Below, piece by piece: positions 1 through 8,166 of a DNA stretch of 64,000 nt. Made by a program: the position numbers and the translations under genes. The notes below the pieces were generated by a model that worked only from the letters and a program-made list of their open reading frames with translations, ran no database searches and was not told the origin of the DNA. Positions within the stretch are counted from its first letter, which is position 1. Each line of letters opens with the position of its first letter. Location: assembly GCF_003385845.1 (NCBI RefSeq), contig NZ_QRDJ01000008.1:124001-188000 (forward strand), written 5' to 3'. This stretch comes from Kushneria indalinina DSM 14324. Its GTDB lineage: Bacteria > Pseudomonadota > Gammaproteobacteria > Pseudomonadales > Halomonadaceae.

Positions 1-457
1 CGTCCGGGGCCTCTTCATGCTGGTAGTCCAGCTTGCCGAAATAGTTGGCGGGGCGGTCCGGCCAGTGCAGCTGATAGAGATCGAGATAGTCGGTGTTCAA
101 ACGCTTGAGGCTGTCATCGAGGGCCTGATGGATCTGCTGACGCGAAAGCTTCGGTCCGCCGCGCAGATACTCCATGCCGCGGCCGGCACCGGCTACCTTG
201 CTGGCCAGCACGATGTCGTCGCGGCGGCCGCGAGCCTTCAGCCAGCTGCCAATATAGGCTTCGGTACGACCCTGTGTCTCGCCGTTCGGCGGTACCGGGT
301 ACATTTCAGCGGTGTCGATGAAGTCGATACCGGCGGCCAGGGCGCGATCGAGCTGCTCGTGCGCCTGACTTTCACTGTTTTGTTCGCCAAAGGTCATGGT
401 GCCAAGACAAAGCCGGCTGACCGTTATGCCACTGTCACCGAGAGGACGTCTTTCCAT
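1..457 (-). CDS. Aldo/keto reductase, Tas-like (partial, C-terminus off window)
   Basis: The N-terminal ~152 residues of an NAD(P)H-dependent aldo/keto reductase of the Tas/YajO type, which reduces aldehydes and ketones in the cytoplasm. The translation opens with a typical strand-1 segment (RPLGDSGITVSRLCLGTMTF). It then has GIDFIDTAEMYP, which carries the family's catalytic Asp and Tyr, and later DYLDLYQLHWPDR, typical of the strand bearing the active-site His. The start is the ATG at 455-457; upstream on that strand I see no clearly better start. The rest of the gene lies beyond base 1, so the C-terminal cofactor-binding part cannot be judged. The physiological substrate is unknown. It is divergent from the Sel1 gene on its right. 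Confidence 0.85.
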   Translation of the reverse strand, partial: MERRPLGDSGITVSRLCLGTMTFGEQNSESQAHEQLDRALAAGIDFIDTAEMYPVPPNGETQGRTEAYIGSWLKARGRRDDIVLASKVAGAGRGMEYLRGGPKLSRQQIHQALDDSLKRLNTDYLDLYQLHWPDRPANYFGKLDYQHEEAPD

Positions 458-531
458 GGGGTTTCCAGAGCCTTGTAAAGCAGGTGAATGCCCATGTTAG
501 ACGGGCGGTGATGCGCGGGCAAACACGGGGC

Positions 532-560
532 TTGAGTCACTTCCTGCACAGGCGTATATT
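532..560 (+). promoter_or_regulatory. Candidate sigma-70 promoter for the Sel1-repeat gene
   Basis: TTGAGT at 532-537 and TATATT at 555-560 are separated by exactly 17 bases. That is a good sigma-70 match in otherwise GC-rich DNA. It points toward the Sel1 gene and would give a leader of roughly 180 bases. Visual call only. Confidence 0.5.
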
Positions 561-748
561 GCCGGCCTCGCCACGCGGGGGAGCCAACCCTCGCCGCGGT
601 GATGACGGGGCTGCCCCTTCTGGTTTTTTACTCTGCAGGTGATGAGTCACCTTCACGGCAACAGTGGTTCGCATCAATGCCTGATCCCTGCCACGCTACG
701 TGCAGACAGGGCATGTATCGAATGCTGGAACTTACAAGGTTGGTTGTT

Positions 749-1270
749 ATGCTGCGGTCTGCTCAAGTATTCACCCGGTTTGAATATCGTCTGGCATCGC
801 GTCTGATGCAGGCCCCATGGCTGGAAGGCTCCGCCCACAAGCGTCGCCTGACCATGCACCTGTTTCGGCGCTGTGCCAATGCCGGGCACGTTGATGCGCT
901 GTCCACCTATGGTGTCATGCTGTTTCGTCGTGGCCACACGGCGCGTGACAAGGCCCGGGGCGTACGCTGTGTCGTCAAGGCGGCCGAGGCCGGCCACCCC
1001 GAGGCGCAGTATCAGGTGGCACACATGTACGAACACGGTTGCACCCAGTTTGCCCGTCGGGAAGACCGCGCGGTGACCTGGTATGCTCGCGCGGCCGAAG
1101 CCGGTCATGACGGTGCCGCCCAGCGACTGGCTCGCGCCTTCGATCACGGCGAGCTGGGCCTGCCGGTGGACCCTGAGCGTTCACGACACTGGCAGCTGGC
1201 AGATGACGATACCGCCATTGCCGCTCGGCAGATGACCTCAATGCCCGGGAGTGCGCCGGCGCTCCAGTAA
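749..1270 (+). CDS. Sel1-repeat (TPR-like) protein
   Basis: A protein of about 173 residues with Sel1-like repeats. Two clear units are visible: one ending in KAAEAGHPEAQYQVAHMYEHG and one in RAAEAGHDGAAQRLARAFDHG, each with the AxxGxxxAQxxLxxxY/FxxG pattern. Sel1 repeats form alpha-solenoids that mediate protein-protein contacts, so an adaptor role is the family expectation; the partner is unknown. No signal peptide is obvious from the chosen start. I chose the ATG at 749 because AAGGT sits 8 bases upstream and the preceding in-frame residues do not look protein-like. Starts at 713 or 599 (GTG) are possible. A strong terminator follows. Confidence 0.75.
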   Translation: MLRSAQVFTRFEYRLASRLMQAPWLEGSAHKRRLTMHLFRRCANAGHVDALSTYGVMLFRRGHTARDKARGVRCVVKAAEAGHPEAQYQVAHMYEHGCTQFARREDRAVTWYARAAEAGHDGAAQRLARAFDHGELGLPVDPERSRHWQLADDDTAIAARQMTSMPGSAPALQ

Positions 1271-1299
1271 GGCCAGTGCTTGCACCGGTCGAGACATTG

Positions 1300-1334
1300 A
1301 AAAAGCCCGAATCCAGTGGATTCGGGCTTTTTCG
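1300..1334. terminator. Bidirectional intrinsic terminator
   Basis: An almost uninterrupted inverted repeat: AAAAAGCCCGAATCCA at 1300-1315 is complementary to TGGATTCGGGCTTTTT at 1317-1332. It has a run of T on the + strand and a run of A before it, so it can work in both directions. It lies between the Sel1 gene and the convergent oxidoreductase. Confidence 0.9.
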
Positions 1335-1368
1335 TGGCCGCAGGCTGATTGACGTTCAGGCCGCCGGG

Positions 1369-2337
1369 TCAGGCGCCGGAGACGCCCATCAACACCTTGC
1401 CGGTACTGGTGTTCTCTTCCAGAAAGCGCATGGCGTTGTCAGCTTCCTGAATGGAGAAGGTGCGATCGATCAGCGGCTTGATGCGACCATCTTCCAGCAG
1501 CGGCCAGACGTGAGCATGCAGGGCGTCCATGACGCTGCCCTTGCCGGCCGGCGAGCGTGAACGCAGGGTCGAGCCGATCAGGCGCTGACGTTTCATCAGC
1601 ATGCGCGCCAGATCTACATTGGTTTCACGACCGCCCATGAAGCCGATCAGGATGATGCGCCCGTCGAGGTTGAGCACCTGCTGGTTCCATTCGATGTACT
1701 CACCGGCCACCGGGTCCAGCACGACATCGACCCCGCCCCAGTTCTGTACGGCCTCGACAAAGCTGCCGTCGTGGCGGTTCCAGCCGGCCTGGGCACCCAG
1801 CGCCTTGCAGGCCTCGATTTTTTCCTGGCTGCCCACGGTGACAAAGCAGGGGTTGTTGAAGGCGTGGCACAGCTGAATGGCGGCCGTACCGACACCGCTG
1901 GCCCCGGCGTGCAGCAGCACCCGTTCGCCTTCGCGCAGATCCGCTTCCATGTAGAGATTGAGCCAGGCGGTGGCGAACACCTCGGGCAGGGCGGCGGCGT
2001 CGCGCAGCGTCATGCCCTCGGGGATGCGCAGGACCTGCGCTTCGTTGACAACGACCTGTTCGGCATAGCCGCCGCCGGCGAGCAGCGCGCAGACCTGATC
2101 GCCCACGCGAAAGCGCTCGACGGACGGCCCCACGCTTGCCACCACACCACTGACTTCCAGACCGAGAATTTCGGAGGCCCCTTTGGGCGGTGGGTAGCCC
2201 CCGTCACGCTGGAGGACATCCGCGCGGTTCATGCCCGCCCAGGCCACATCGATCAGAATTTCGCTGCCGCCGGGAGAGGGCAGATCCTTGTGCTCACACC
2301 ACTGAAGGTGGGAATCCTTGACGGCGATGGCATACAT
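1369..2337 (-). CDS. NAD(P)H quinone oxidoreductase, zinc-independent MDR family
   Basis: A 322-residue member of the zinc-free medium-chain dehydrogenase/reductase family (PIG3/QOR type), which reduces quinones or enals with NAD(P)H. It has a GroES-like N-terminal half (NRADVLQRDGGYPPP, LGLEVSGVVASVG). It also has a Rossmann nucleotide-binding loop AGASGVG near residues 144-150 and a KPLIDRTF segment near the C-terminus. Zinc-ligand residues of alcohol dehydrogenases are absent. Length is normal for the family. The gene for a LOG-type hydrolase lies 27 bases upstream on the same strand, so the two may be co-transcribed. The exact substrate cannot be told from sequence. Confidence 0.9.
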   Translation of the reverse strand: MYAIAVKDSHLQWCEHKDLPSPGGSEILIDVAWAGMNRADVLQRDGGYPPPKGASEILGLEVSGVVASVGPSVERFRVGDQVCALLAGGGYAEQVVVNEAQVLRIPEGMTLRDAAALPEVFATAWLNLYMEADLREGERVLLHAGASGVGTAAIQLCHAFNNPCFVTVGSQEKIEACKALGAQAGWNRHDGSFVEAVQNWGGVDVVLDPVAGEYIEWNQQVLNLDGRIILIGFMGGRETNVDLARMLMKRQRLIGSTLRSRSPAGKGSVMDALHAHVWPLLEDGRIKPLIDRTFSIQEADNAMRFLEENTSTGKVLMGVSGA

Positions 2338-2364
2338 ACGTTGCTGCTCCCGAAAGGTTGCGGT

Positions 2365-2928
2365 TTAGTCGAAAAGGGCATCCAGCAGATCATCCGGCGT
2401 GTCGGCACTGATCAGCGTGGCGCACGTCTCGGCGTTGAGAAAGCCCGCCTCGACCGTGTTATCCAGAAACTGTAGCAGGGGATCAAAGAAGTGTTCGTGA
2501 TTGAGCAGGCCAATGGGCTTGCGGTGCAGATCCAGATAGCGCCAGGTCCAGGTCTCGAAGAACTCTTCAAAGGTACCGATGCCGCCGGGCAGCGTGACAA
2601 AGGCGTCACTGGCGGCGGCCATCTGCGCCTTGCGGGTATGCATGTCCGGCACCGTGATCAGCTCTGTCAGGCCCGTATGCGCCACCTCACGTTCGACCAG
2701 ATGACCCGGTATCACACCAATGACCTCACCGCCGGCGGCCAGGGCCGCGCTGGCACAGGCCCCCATGAGACCGGTATTGCCGCCGCCGTAGACCAGGCGC
2801 CCGCCGCGCCGGGCAATGCCCTCGCCGACGGCTTCGGCCAGCTGCTGCCAGTGAGGGGCACGGCCGCTGCGCGAGCCCATGTAAACACAGACGCTGCGGC
2901 CCTCAAGGGGCCGGGTATGGCTGTTCAT
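2365..2928 (-). CDS. LOG-family nucleoside 5'-monophosphate phosphoribohydrolase (TIGR00730)
   Basis: A 187-residue protein of the LOG ('lysine decarboxylase-like') Rossmann family, which releases the base from cytokinin-like or other nucleoside 5'-monophosphates. The signature PGGIGTFEE is at residues 114-122, preceded by YGGGNTGLMG at 47-56 and the MHTRK segment near 96-100. These are the phosphoribosyl-binding and catalytic elements of the family. Despite common database naming it is not a lysine decarboxylase. In bacteria the likely role is turnover of nucleotides such as AMP; that is family knowledge, not shown here. It sits between a DUF501 gene and an oxidoreductase, all on the same strand. 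Confidence 0.9.
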   Translation of the reverse strand: MNSHTRPLEGRSVCVYMGSRSGRAPHWQQLAEAVGEGIARRGGRLVYGGGNTGLMGACASAALAAGGEVIGVIPGHLVEREVAHTGLTELITVPDMHTRKAQMAAASDAFVTLPGGIGTFEEFFETWTWRYLDLHRKPIGLLNHEHFFDPLLQFLDNTVEAGFLNAETCATLISADTPDDLLDALFD

Positions 2929-2975
2929 GACGATTCCTGCTGCTGGTGGATCAGAGGGGTGATGCGATCCGGCGC

Positions 2976-3500
2976 TCAGCCAACGCTTGAGGCCACTTGC
3001 GGGTAGTGCTCATCAATCCAGGCGCCGATGGCGTTATGATCGCTGACATGATGAGCGTACTGCGTATGCAGGCAGCGCACCTGCTGCCAGTTGGTAATGC
3101 CGCCCACGCCGCGCTCGGTCAGGGCTTTTGTAAAGCCCAGCCGCTCGATCTCGGCGCGCTCGTGCTCGCTGATCCACGACCAGCGCTTTTGCACGTAGGC
3201 CTCGTGGCTTTGACGGTAGGCCTCGCGCAGCGCCTCGTTGTCCTGAAGGTGGGCTTCGAGACGCTTGATCACGCCATCGGCTTCAAGATGTGACAGCGCC
3301 ACGGTCAGCTCGCGACTGCAGAGCCAGTAGAGCGTCGGAAAGGGCTTGCCTTCCACCAGCGGGGCCACACGCAGGGCGAGTGGCGTGCCGCGGCTGTCTT
3401 CGGCGCTGACGGCCTGAAGACCGCGCGGTGCGCGGCCCAGCTGCTGTGTAATGATATCGAGCTGGGCGTCGCTGGGGGCGTGGTCGGTACGAATGATCAT
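2976..3500 (-). CDS. DUF501 domain protein
   Basis: A 174-residue protein that matches the DUF501 family along its length. The family is found in gammaproteobacteria and actinobacteria and often has a conserved PFPTLYWLC-like block (residues ~74-82 here) and an ERGVGGITN-like block (~130-138). Biochemical function is unknown. There is no signal peptide or membrane segment, so it is probably cytoplasmic. The start ATG at 3498-3500 faces the HNH gene across a 190-base divergent gap. It is the first gene of a leftward run that continues into the LOG-family gene after a 47-base gap. Confidence 0.85.
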   Translation of the reverse strand: MIIRTDHAPSDAQLDIITQQLGRAPRGLQAVSAEDSRGTPLALRVAPLVEGKPFPTLYWLCSRELTVALSHLEADGVIKRLEAHLQDNEALREAYRQSHEAYVQKRWSWISEHERAEIERLGFTKALTERGVGGITNWQQVRCLHTQYAHHVSDHNAIGAWIDEHYPQVASSVG

Positions 3501-3690
3501 GATCGGATAGGCGGTTCGACGTGGGCGCAGGGCACACGATCCTGAAAGGAAAAGGAGAGGACACGGTCCGTGTAAAAACGGGTATGCATCATAGACATGC
3601 CCCTGGTCACCGGCAAGGCGTGAGCGGCCATCTTATACTGACCGGCAGTCCGGTCGCGACCTTGTCCCTGTTACCCGTTTCGGAGACGCC

Positions 3691-4026
3691 ATGTCACAAG
3701 GCGATACCACTGCAACCGCCTGCTGCGCCCTCTGCGCTCGTCAGGGCGTGCCGCTGACGCGTCACCATCTGATTCCGCGTGCCCTGCACGGTCGCAAGCG
3801 GGTTCGCAAACGTTTCAGCCGCGAAGAGATGAAAGGCGATATTCTGATGATCTGCCGGCCCTGTCACAGTCATATTCATCGTGTGCTCAGCGAGCGCGAG
3901 ATGGCCGAGCATTACCACACGCGCGATGCGCTGCTGGCGCAGCCGGAGATTGCCGAGTTCGCCCGCTGGCTTTCCAGTCGGCCGGCCGGCTTCAAACCCA
4001 AATCGCCGATCAAGCGCCAGCGCTGA
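3691..4026 (+). CDS. Small HNH-type zinc protein (YisB/HNH family)
   Basis: A 111-residue protein with a zinc-ribbon/HNH layout: an N-terminal CCALC knuckle (residues ~11-15), then LTRHHLIPRALHG, then MICRPCHSHIH. The paired CxxC knuckles and HH and HxxxH residues match the beta-beta-metal fold of HNH nucleases. The short stand-alone form is common in gammaproteobacterial chromosomes and has no settled role, so nuclease activity is an inference. The start is supported by CGGAG a few bases upstream. It ends 15 bases before a convergent hypothetical gene. Confidence 0.8.
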   Translation: MSQGDTTATACCALCARQGVPLTRHHLIPRALHGRKRVRKRFSREEMKGDILMICRPCHSHIHRVLSEREMAEHYHTRDALLAQPEIAEFARWLSSRPAGFKPKSPIKRQR

Positions 4027-4041
4027 ATCCGGGTCGGCGCG

Positions 4042-4479
4042 TCAGAGAAGACGCTGGGCGCTGTGATCCTGCCAGGCTCTGGGAAGGCGCTCATCGAGTG
4101 CCGGGGCAAGCCAGTGCGGCAGGGCGCTGCGGGCCTGATCAAGGCTCTCCCAGCGGCGCAGGCGTACCCATGCCCACGCCCAGCCGTCACACTGCGACGG
4201 CGTCTGTGGCATCGGGTGGGCCGGCATCTGGGACAGCAGAAACAGCGCGCTGCGAGCCGCCCAGCCCGGCGGGCGATCCGTACTCGAGTCCGGGGCGGCC
4301 CAGCGTCTGAGCGTGTCGCCGTCCGGGTCGCGTTCCGGGTCACCCAGACTGGCGATCCGGGCCGTATCGGCCAGAATGATGCCCAGTTTCTCGGGCGTGG
4401 TATCGCCGATTTCGAGCCAGCGTTCGATCAGGGAAGGCAGGCCGGCCATGGCGCTGGTATAAAAGTCGCTATCGGTCAT
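4042..4479 (-). CDS. Uncharacterised small protein rich in Trp and Ala
   Basis: A 145-residue cytoplasmic protein that I do not recognise. Coding status is supported by length, codon use like its neighbours, an ATG start, and its fit between flanking genes. It is unusually rich in tryptophan, particularly in the C-terminal half (WAAP, WAAR, WAWAWVRLRRW, WLAP, WQD). The N-terminal part looks helical (LPSLIERWLEIGDTTPEKLG). No catalytic motif, signal peptide or membrane helix is visible. It is convergent with the HNH gene and divergent from the PatB gene. Confidence 0.6.
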   Translation of the reverse strand: MTDSDFYTSAMAGLPSLIERWLEIGDTTPEKLGIILADTARIASLGDPERDPDGDTLRRWAAPDSSTDRPPGWAARSALFLLSQMPAHPMPQTPSQCDGWAWAWVRLRRWESLDQARSALPHWLAPALDERLPRAWQDHSAQRLL

Positions 4480-4559
4480 GACGTGTCTACCTGGATAGGG
4501 TCAGCTCGGACAAGGATAACGATGCCGCTTTTATTACGACATCATGTGTTCAATCACGC

Positions 4560-4580
4560 TTCGGTCATGGTCTGACCGAA
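4560..4580 (+). promoter_or_regulatory. Hairpin in the leader of the C-S lyase gene
   Basis: TTCGGTCA (4560-4567) and TGACCGAA (4573-4580) form a perfect 8-bp inverted repeat with a 5-base loop, 21 bases before the start codon. It could be an operator dyad or an mRNA hairpin. No T-run follows, so it is not a terminator. Confidence 0.35.
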
Positions 4581-4601
4581 CCTGCATTTCGGGGAGTCTG
4601 C

Positions 4602-5777
4602 ATGTCGCACGACAGTGCCGCCTTTGATTTTACGACACCGCTGGATCGGCGTGTGTACCCTACCACCAAATGGCAGCTCTACGATGAGGACGTGCTGCCG
4701 CTGTGGGTGGCCGACATGGATTTCGCCGTGGCACCGGCCATTCAAAATGCGCTTGCCGAGCGACTGGCGCATCCGGTCTTTGGCTATACCCACGCCGATC
4801 GTGGCCTGAAACAGGCGCTGTGTCAGTGGAGCCTGGCGCGTTACGGCTGGGAGATCGAGGCCGACTGGCAGCACTGGCTGCCCGGTGTGGTACCGGCCCT
4901 GCACGTGGCCAGTCTGGCGCTGACCGAGCCCGGCGATGGGGTGCTGACCGTCACGCCCATTTATCCGCCCTTCCTGAAGGTGGCGGACAACACCGGGCGC
5001 ACTGCCCAGACGGCAACCATGCGCGCGCCAACCTCCGAGGACCCGCTGTGGCGGCTGGATTTCGACGCCATGGAAGCGGCCGTCACGCCCCGCACCCGGC
5101 TGCTGCTTTGGTGTCATCCGCACAACCCGACCGGGCGCGTCTTTGATGAGGAAGAGCTGTCCCGACTGGCCGATTTCATCGAACGCCATGATCTGATCGT
5201 CTGCTCCGATGAGCTTCACTGCGATCTGATTCTCGATGGCAGTGCGCATCGACCGCTGGCGCATGCCGAGCCGCGCCTGGCCGCGCGCACCATCACACTG
5301 TGGGCGGCGTCCAAGACCTTCAACGTGGCCGGGCTGACCAGCGCCTGCGCCGTGATCAGTGATGATGATCTGCGCGCGCGGTTCAAGCGGGGCTGCCTGG
5401 GGCTGATGCCCTCGGAAAACATCATGGGCGAGACGGCGGCCAGGGCCGCCTTCGCGGATGGCGAACCATGGCGTCAGGCGCTGCTGGCACAGCTTCGTGA
5501 CAATCTGGCGCTGATTGAATCCTTTGTTGAGCGCTGGCCGGGCGTGAAGATGAGTGTGCCTCAGGCGACCTTTCTGGCGTGGCTGGACCTGCGTGAGGCA
5601 GGCCTGGGCGAGGCGCCCCAGAAGGAAGTGCTCAAGCGTGCGCGGGTGGCGCTTAATAACGGCGCCGATTTTGGCTGGCCCGGCTTTGCCCGACTCAATT
5701 TCGGCACCGGACGTGCCCTGCTGGAAGACGCCCTGACGCGAATGGATGCGCTTTTGGGTAACGGCGGCGGACAGTAG
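4602..5777 (+). CDS. patB: PatB/MalY-family PLP-dependent cystathionine beta-lyase
   Basis: A 391-residue fold-type I PLP enzyme of the MalY/PatB group. These cleave C-S bonds of cystathionine and S-substituted cysteines to give a thiol, pyruvate and ammonia. The PLP lysine is K238 in WAASKTFNVAG. Other family marks are LPLWVADMDF near the N-terminus, HPHNPTGRVF (the Asn that contacts the cofactor), CSDELHCDL (the Asp that pairs with the pyridine N), and the C-terminal FARLNFGTGR with the carboxylate-binding Arg. GGGGAG precedes the ATG at a good distance. Length is full. It could act in methionine biosynthesis or in thiol release; the sequence does not separate these. A terminator follows. 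Confidence 0.92.
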   Translation: MSHDSAAFDFTTPLDRRVYPTTKWQLYDEDVLPLWVADMDFAVAPAIQNALAERLAHPVFGYTHADRGLKQALCQWSLARYGWEIEADWQHWLPGVVPALHVASLALTEPGDGVLTVTPIYPPFLKVADNTGRTAQTATMRAPTSEDPLWRLDFDAMEAAVTPRTRLLLWCHPHNPTGRVFDEEELSRLADFIERHDLIVCSDELHCDLILDGSAHRPLAHAEPRLAARTITLWAASKTFNVAGLTSACAVISDDDLRARFKRGCLGLMPSENIMGETAARAAFADGEPWRQALLAQLRDNLALIESFVERWPGVKMSVPQATFLAWLDLREAGLGEAPQKEVLKRARVALNNGADFGWPGFARLNFGTGRALLEDALTRMDALLGNGGGQ

Positions 5778-5782
5778 AAGTA

Positions 5783-5816
5783 AAAACGCCCGGCCTCTCT
5801 GGAGGCCGAGCGTTTG
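5783..5816. terminator. Terminator between patB and the ybbN-like gene
   Basis: A GC-rich stem, AAACGCCCGGCCTC paired with GGAGGCCGAGCGTTT with one mismatch, has a 3-base loop. A-rich sequence lies on the left and a short T-run on the right. It lies between two convergent genes and can serve both. Confidence 0.75.
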
Positions 5817-5832
5817 ATGAGGCGGCTGATGA

Positions 5833-6768
5833 TCAGTACAGCAGGGTGAACATGCGGCGACGGTAGGTGACCGTCAGCGGATGATCACCCCCCAGGGCAT
5901 CGAACACACGCAGCAGCGTCTTGCGCGCGGCGTCTTCACCGTAGCTGCGATCGCGCTTCATCAGCTCAAGCAGACTCTCGAGACCACGCTCATAGTCACC
6001 GTCGGCCACGGCACGCAGGGCACGCTGAAACTGCGCGTCGCTGTCATCGCGGTCTGACATCGCCTCGATCTCTTCCGGCGACAGCGCCTCACGGGCGAAA
6101 TCAACACGGGCACGCACGCCGCGCGCCTTCACGCCGTCACGGTATTCCGGCGGCAGGGCGTCGATGATGCTCAGCGCGTCATCAAAGTGGCCTTCGCGGG
6201 TCATGACGCCGGCCATGTCGATGCGATAGTCATGATCGTTGGGGTTTTCGCTGATCAGCTGCTCATACAGGCCGCGGGCCGTGGCGGTATCGCCGGCCTC
6301 CAGCGCCTGCTGAGCCTGTTCCTCGAGGCTCTGGCTGCCGCCTTCGGGGGCGGTGATGTGCTTGCCGAGCCATTCGCGAAGCTGGCGTTCCGGCAGTGCC
6401 TCATGGAGCTGATCATGGAGCTGGCCCTGAATGATCAGCTTGACGTCGGGCACCGAGCGGATGCCCAGCTGAGCGGCAATCTGCTGCTGCTCATCGATGT
6501 TGAGCTTTGCCAGGATAAAGGTGCCCTGATACTCATGGGCCAGCTTTTCCAGCGTCGACATCAGGGTCTTGCAGGACTCACTTTGCGGCGACCAGCTCTG
6601 CAGCATCACCGGAATATGCATGGAGCCTTCCAGCACTACCTGCTGGAAGTTGGACATGTCCACGTCAAGGATGAACTGCGAGGCATCGACATCGCCGCCG
6701 GCGCTCTGACCGGGCTGTGATGACGGCGCGCCCATGGGTTCACCGGTTTTGGGATCAACGATCTGCAT
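5833..6768 (-). CDS. cnoX: CnoX/YbbN-type thioredoxin-fold co-chaperone
   Basis: A 311-residue protein with an N-terminal thioredoxin-like domain (about residues 35-140) and a C-terminal TPR-like helical domain. In the thioredoxin domain the usual WCGPC is replaced by WSPQSESC, leaving only the second cysteine (C66). That SxxC arrangement is the hallmark of E. coli CnoX (YbbN), a redox-inactive holdase that works with GroEL and DnaK and is activated by hypochlorous acid. The TPR region begins at about residue 150 (EEQAQQALEAGDTATARGLY). Length is close to the ~285-residue E. coli protein, with a slightly longer N-terminus. It is cytoplasmic and monocistronic, with a terminator just downstream. 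Confidence 0.9.
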   Translation of the reverse strand: MQIVDPKTGEPMGAPSSQPGQSAGGDVDASQFILDVDMSNFQQVVLEGSMHIPVMLQSWSPQSESCKTLMSTLEKLAHEYQGTFILAKLNIDEQQQIAAQLGIRSVPDVKLIIQGQLHDQLHEALPERQLREWLGKHITAPEGGSQSLEEQAQQALEAGDTATARGLYEQLISENPNDHDYRIDMAGVMTREGHFDDALSIIDALPPEYRDGVKARGVRARVDFAREALSPEEIEAMSDRDDSDAQFQRALRAVADGDYERGLESLLELMKRDRSYGEDAARKTLLRVFDALGGDHPLTVTYRRRMFTLLY

Positions 6769-6935
6769 GATGGCAAACTCTCGCTAAGGGGGATTCACGA
6801 TACGTTCGAATATAGGGGTTTATGGCGCTGGCCGGGGGCGAATTCAAGCCGCCCTGCCAAACAGGGTAGCGAAACACGACATGAAGGCTGGGAGGTGGCA
6901 ATGAACAATATCGGGATTCTGGAAGGGAGCGCGTC

Positions 6936-7715
6936 GTGATGCTGGTCAAATGGCTGGCCGGGGTAGTGGCGCTTGTGGCGCTGCTACTGGCGGGGCCTGC
7001 GATCGTGTGGTGGCTGGGCGGAATCGATACGCGCACCGGCTGGGCCAATGCCGGACGAGAATCCGCCGGCCTGGCGCCCCGGGCCGAGGCGTTTGAGGGC
7101 GCCGTGGTCCAGCTTTACGGGGCGCGTGCCTACAACTGGCGCGGCGCCTTTGCCATGCACACCTGGATTGCCGTCAAGCCGGAAGGCGAGCGTGGCTATA
7201 CCACCCATGAGGTGCAGGGCTGGCGCCAGCCCACCGTTCGTACGCGCTACGGCGCCCCCGATCGGGAATGGTTCGGGCAGCGCCCGCATCTGCTGGCGGA
7301 TCTGCGCGGCGAGCAGGCCGCGCGCGCCATCGCCGGTATTGAACAGGCCGTCGATGACTATCCCTGGTCGCAGCGCTATCGCGTCTTTCCCGGCCCCAAC
7401 AGCAACACGTTTATTGCCTGGCTGATTCGTCAGGTGCCCGAGCTGGATGTGGAGATGCCTTCGCTGGCACTGGGCAAGGATTATCTGATCGATGACACGC
7501 GAGCGCTGGGACATTTTTTCGGCCCGACGCCCAGCGGCACGGGCTATCAGCTCTCCCTGTATGGACTGCTCGGGATCATGGTGGCGCGTGACGAGGGGCT
7601 CGAGTTCAATCTGCTGGGGCTGGTGTTTGGAGTCGATCCGCTGGACCTGGCCATCAAGCTGCCCGGCATCGGCCGCATCGCGCCGGCACCGCTGTATCAG
7701 TCGCAGTACGAATGA
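6936..7715 (+). CDS. DUF3750 membrane-anchored protein
   Basis: A 259-residue protein with one N-terminal hydrophobic segment (residues ~5-28, LVALLLAGPAIVWWLGG) that could be an uncleaved signal-anchor. A ~220-residue extracytoplasmic domain of the DUF3750 family follows. Conserved-looking blocks include AYNWRGAFAMHTWIAVKP, PGPNSNTFIAW and GYQLSLYGLLGI. The PGPNSNTFI segment with nearby His (MHTWI) recalls papain-like or NlpC-type enzymes, but that is speculation. Function is unknown. GGGAG is placed well before the chosen ATG at 6936. It is followed by the non-coding tRNA-relic region. Confidence 0.8.
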   Translation: MMLVKWLAGVVALVALLLAGPAIVWWLGGIDTRTGWANAGRESAGLAPRAEAFEGAVVQLYGARAYNWRGAFAMHTWIAVKPEGERGYTTHEVQGWRQPTVRTRYGAPDREWFGQRPHLLADLRGEQAARAIAGIEQAVDDYPWSQRYRVFPGPNSNTFIAWLIRQVPELDVEMPSLALGKDYLIDDTRALGHFFGPTPSGTGYQLSLYGLLGIMVARDEGLEFNLLGLVFGVDPLDLAIKLPGIGRIAPAPLYQSQYE

Positions 7716-7739
7716 TGCACGACGCAAGCCGTAGCCGGA

Positions 7740-8002
7740 CACCGGGCAGGGCATTCAAACGCCGGCCTAGGAGCCGGTCATGGAGTCGTCGAGGCACCGA
7801 TGTTGAAACCAGCAGGGAACCGATGACTCGGGCCATCAGCGGCGTTTGATGCGCTCCCGAGCGACAGACGTCAAAAAGCCGACCCGGAGGTCGGCTTGAT
7901 CAACGGTTGGTCGCTGGTAGCGGGGGCCGCCGGTGTTGAAATCAACAGGGAACCGACGACCGTTGCGTTCGGACAGTGAGGATAGGGCGTTCCTCAAACA
8001 CC
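7740..8002. repeat. Decayed tandem copies of the tRNA-fMet 3' part and its terminator
   Basis: This 330-base gap before the tRNA has no gene but holds degenerate repeats. Bases 7866-7929 match 8003-8066 at about 57 of 64 positions with an exact 137-base offset. The shared stretch covers the terminator hairpin and the last ~15 bases of the tRNA gene (TGGTAGCGGGGGCCG on the + strand). After this the older copy diverges but keeps the T-arm-like GAACCGACGACC behind a 15-base insertion. A third, more decayed unit is recognisable around 7790-7832, sharing TGTTGAAA..CAGGGAACCGA with the second at a 133-base offset. None of the relics can fold into a complete tRNA. Confidence 0.7.
7874..7898 (-). terminator. 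Relic copy of the tRNA terminator
   Basis: AAGCCGACC and GGTCGGCTT form a 9-bp stem followed on the minus strand by TTTTTG. It is a duplicate of the hairpin at 8009-8034 and still looks functional, giving the tRNA transcript a tandem terminator. Confidence 0.7.
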
Positions 8003-8008
8003 AGACGT

Positions 8009-8034
8009 AAAAAAGCCGACCCGAAGGTCGGCTT
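8009..8034 (-). terminator. Terminator of the initiator tRNA gene
   Basis: On the minus strand AAGCCGACC-TTC-GGGTCGGCTT is followed by six T. It starts 18 bases past the tRNA 3' end. It is the better preserved of two tandem copies. Confidence 0.85.
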
Positions 8035-8051
8035 AATAAACTGTTTGTCGA

Positions 8052-8128
<77 letters not shown>

Positions 8129-8166
8129 TCGACGTGCTGTGCATCTTACGCGATTTTGTTGCGGTG

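Noticed and set aside
7860-7965. A second tRNA gene
   Set aside because: Only the 3' end and terminator are preserved; no anticodon arm or acceptor 5' strand can be folded.
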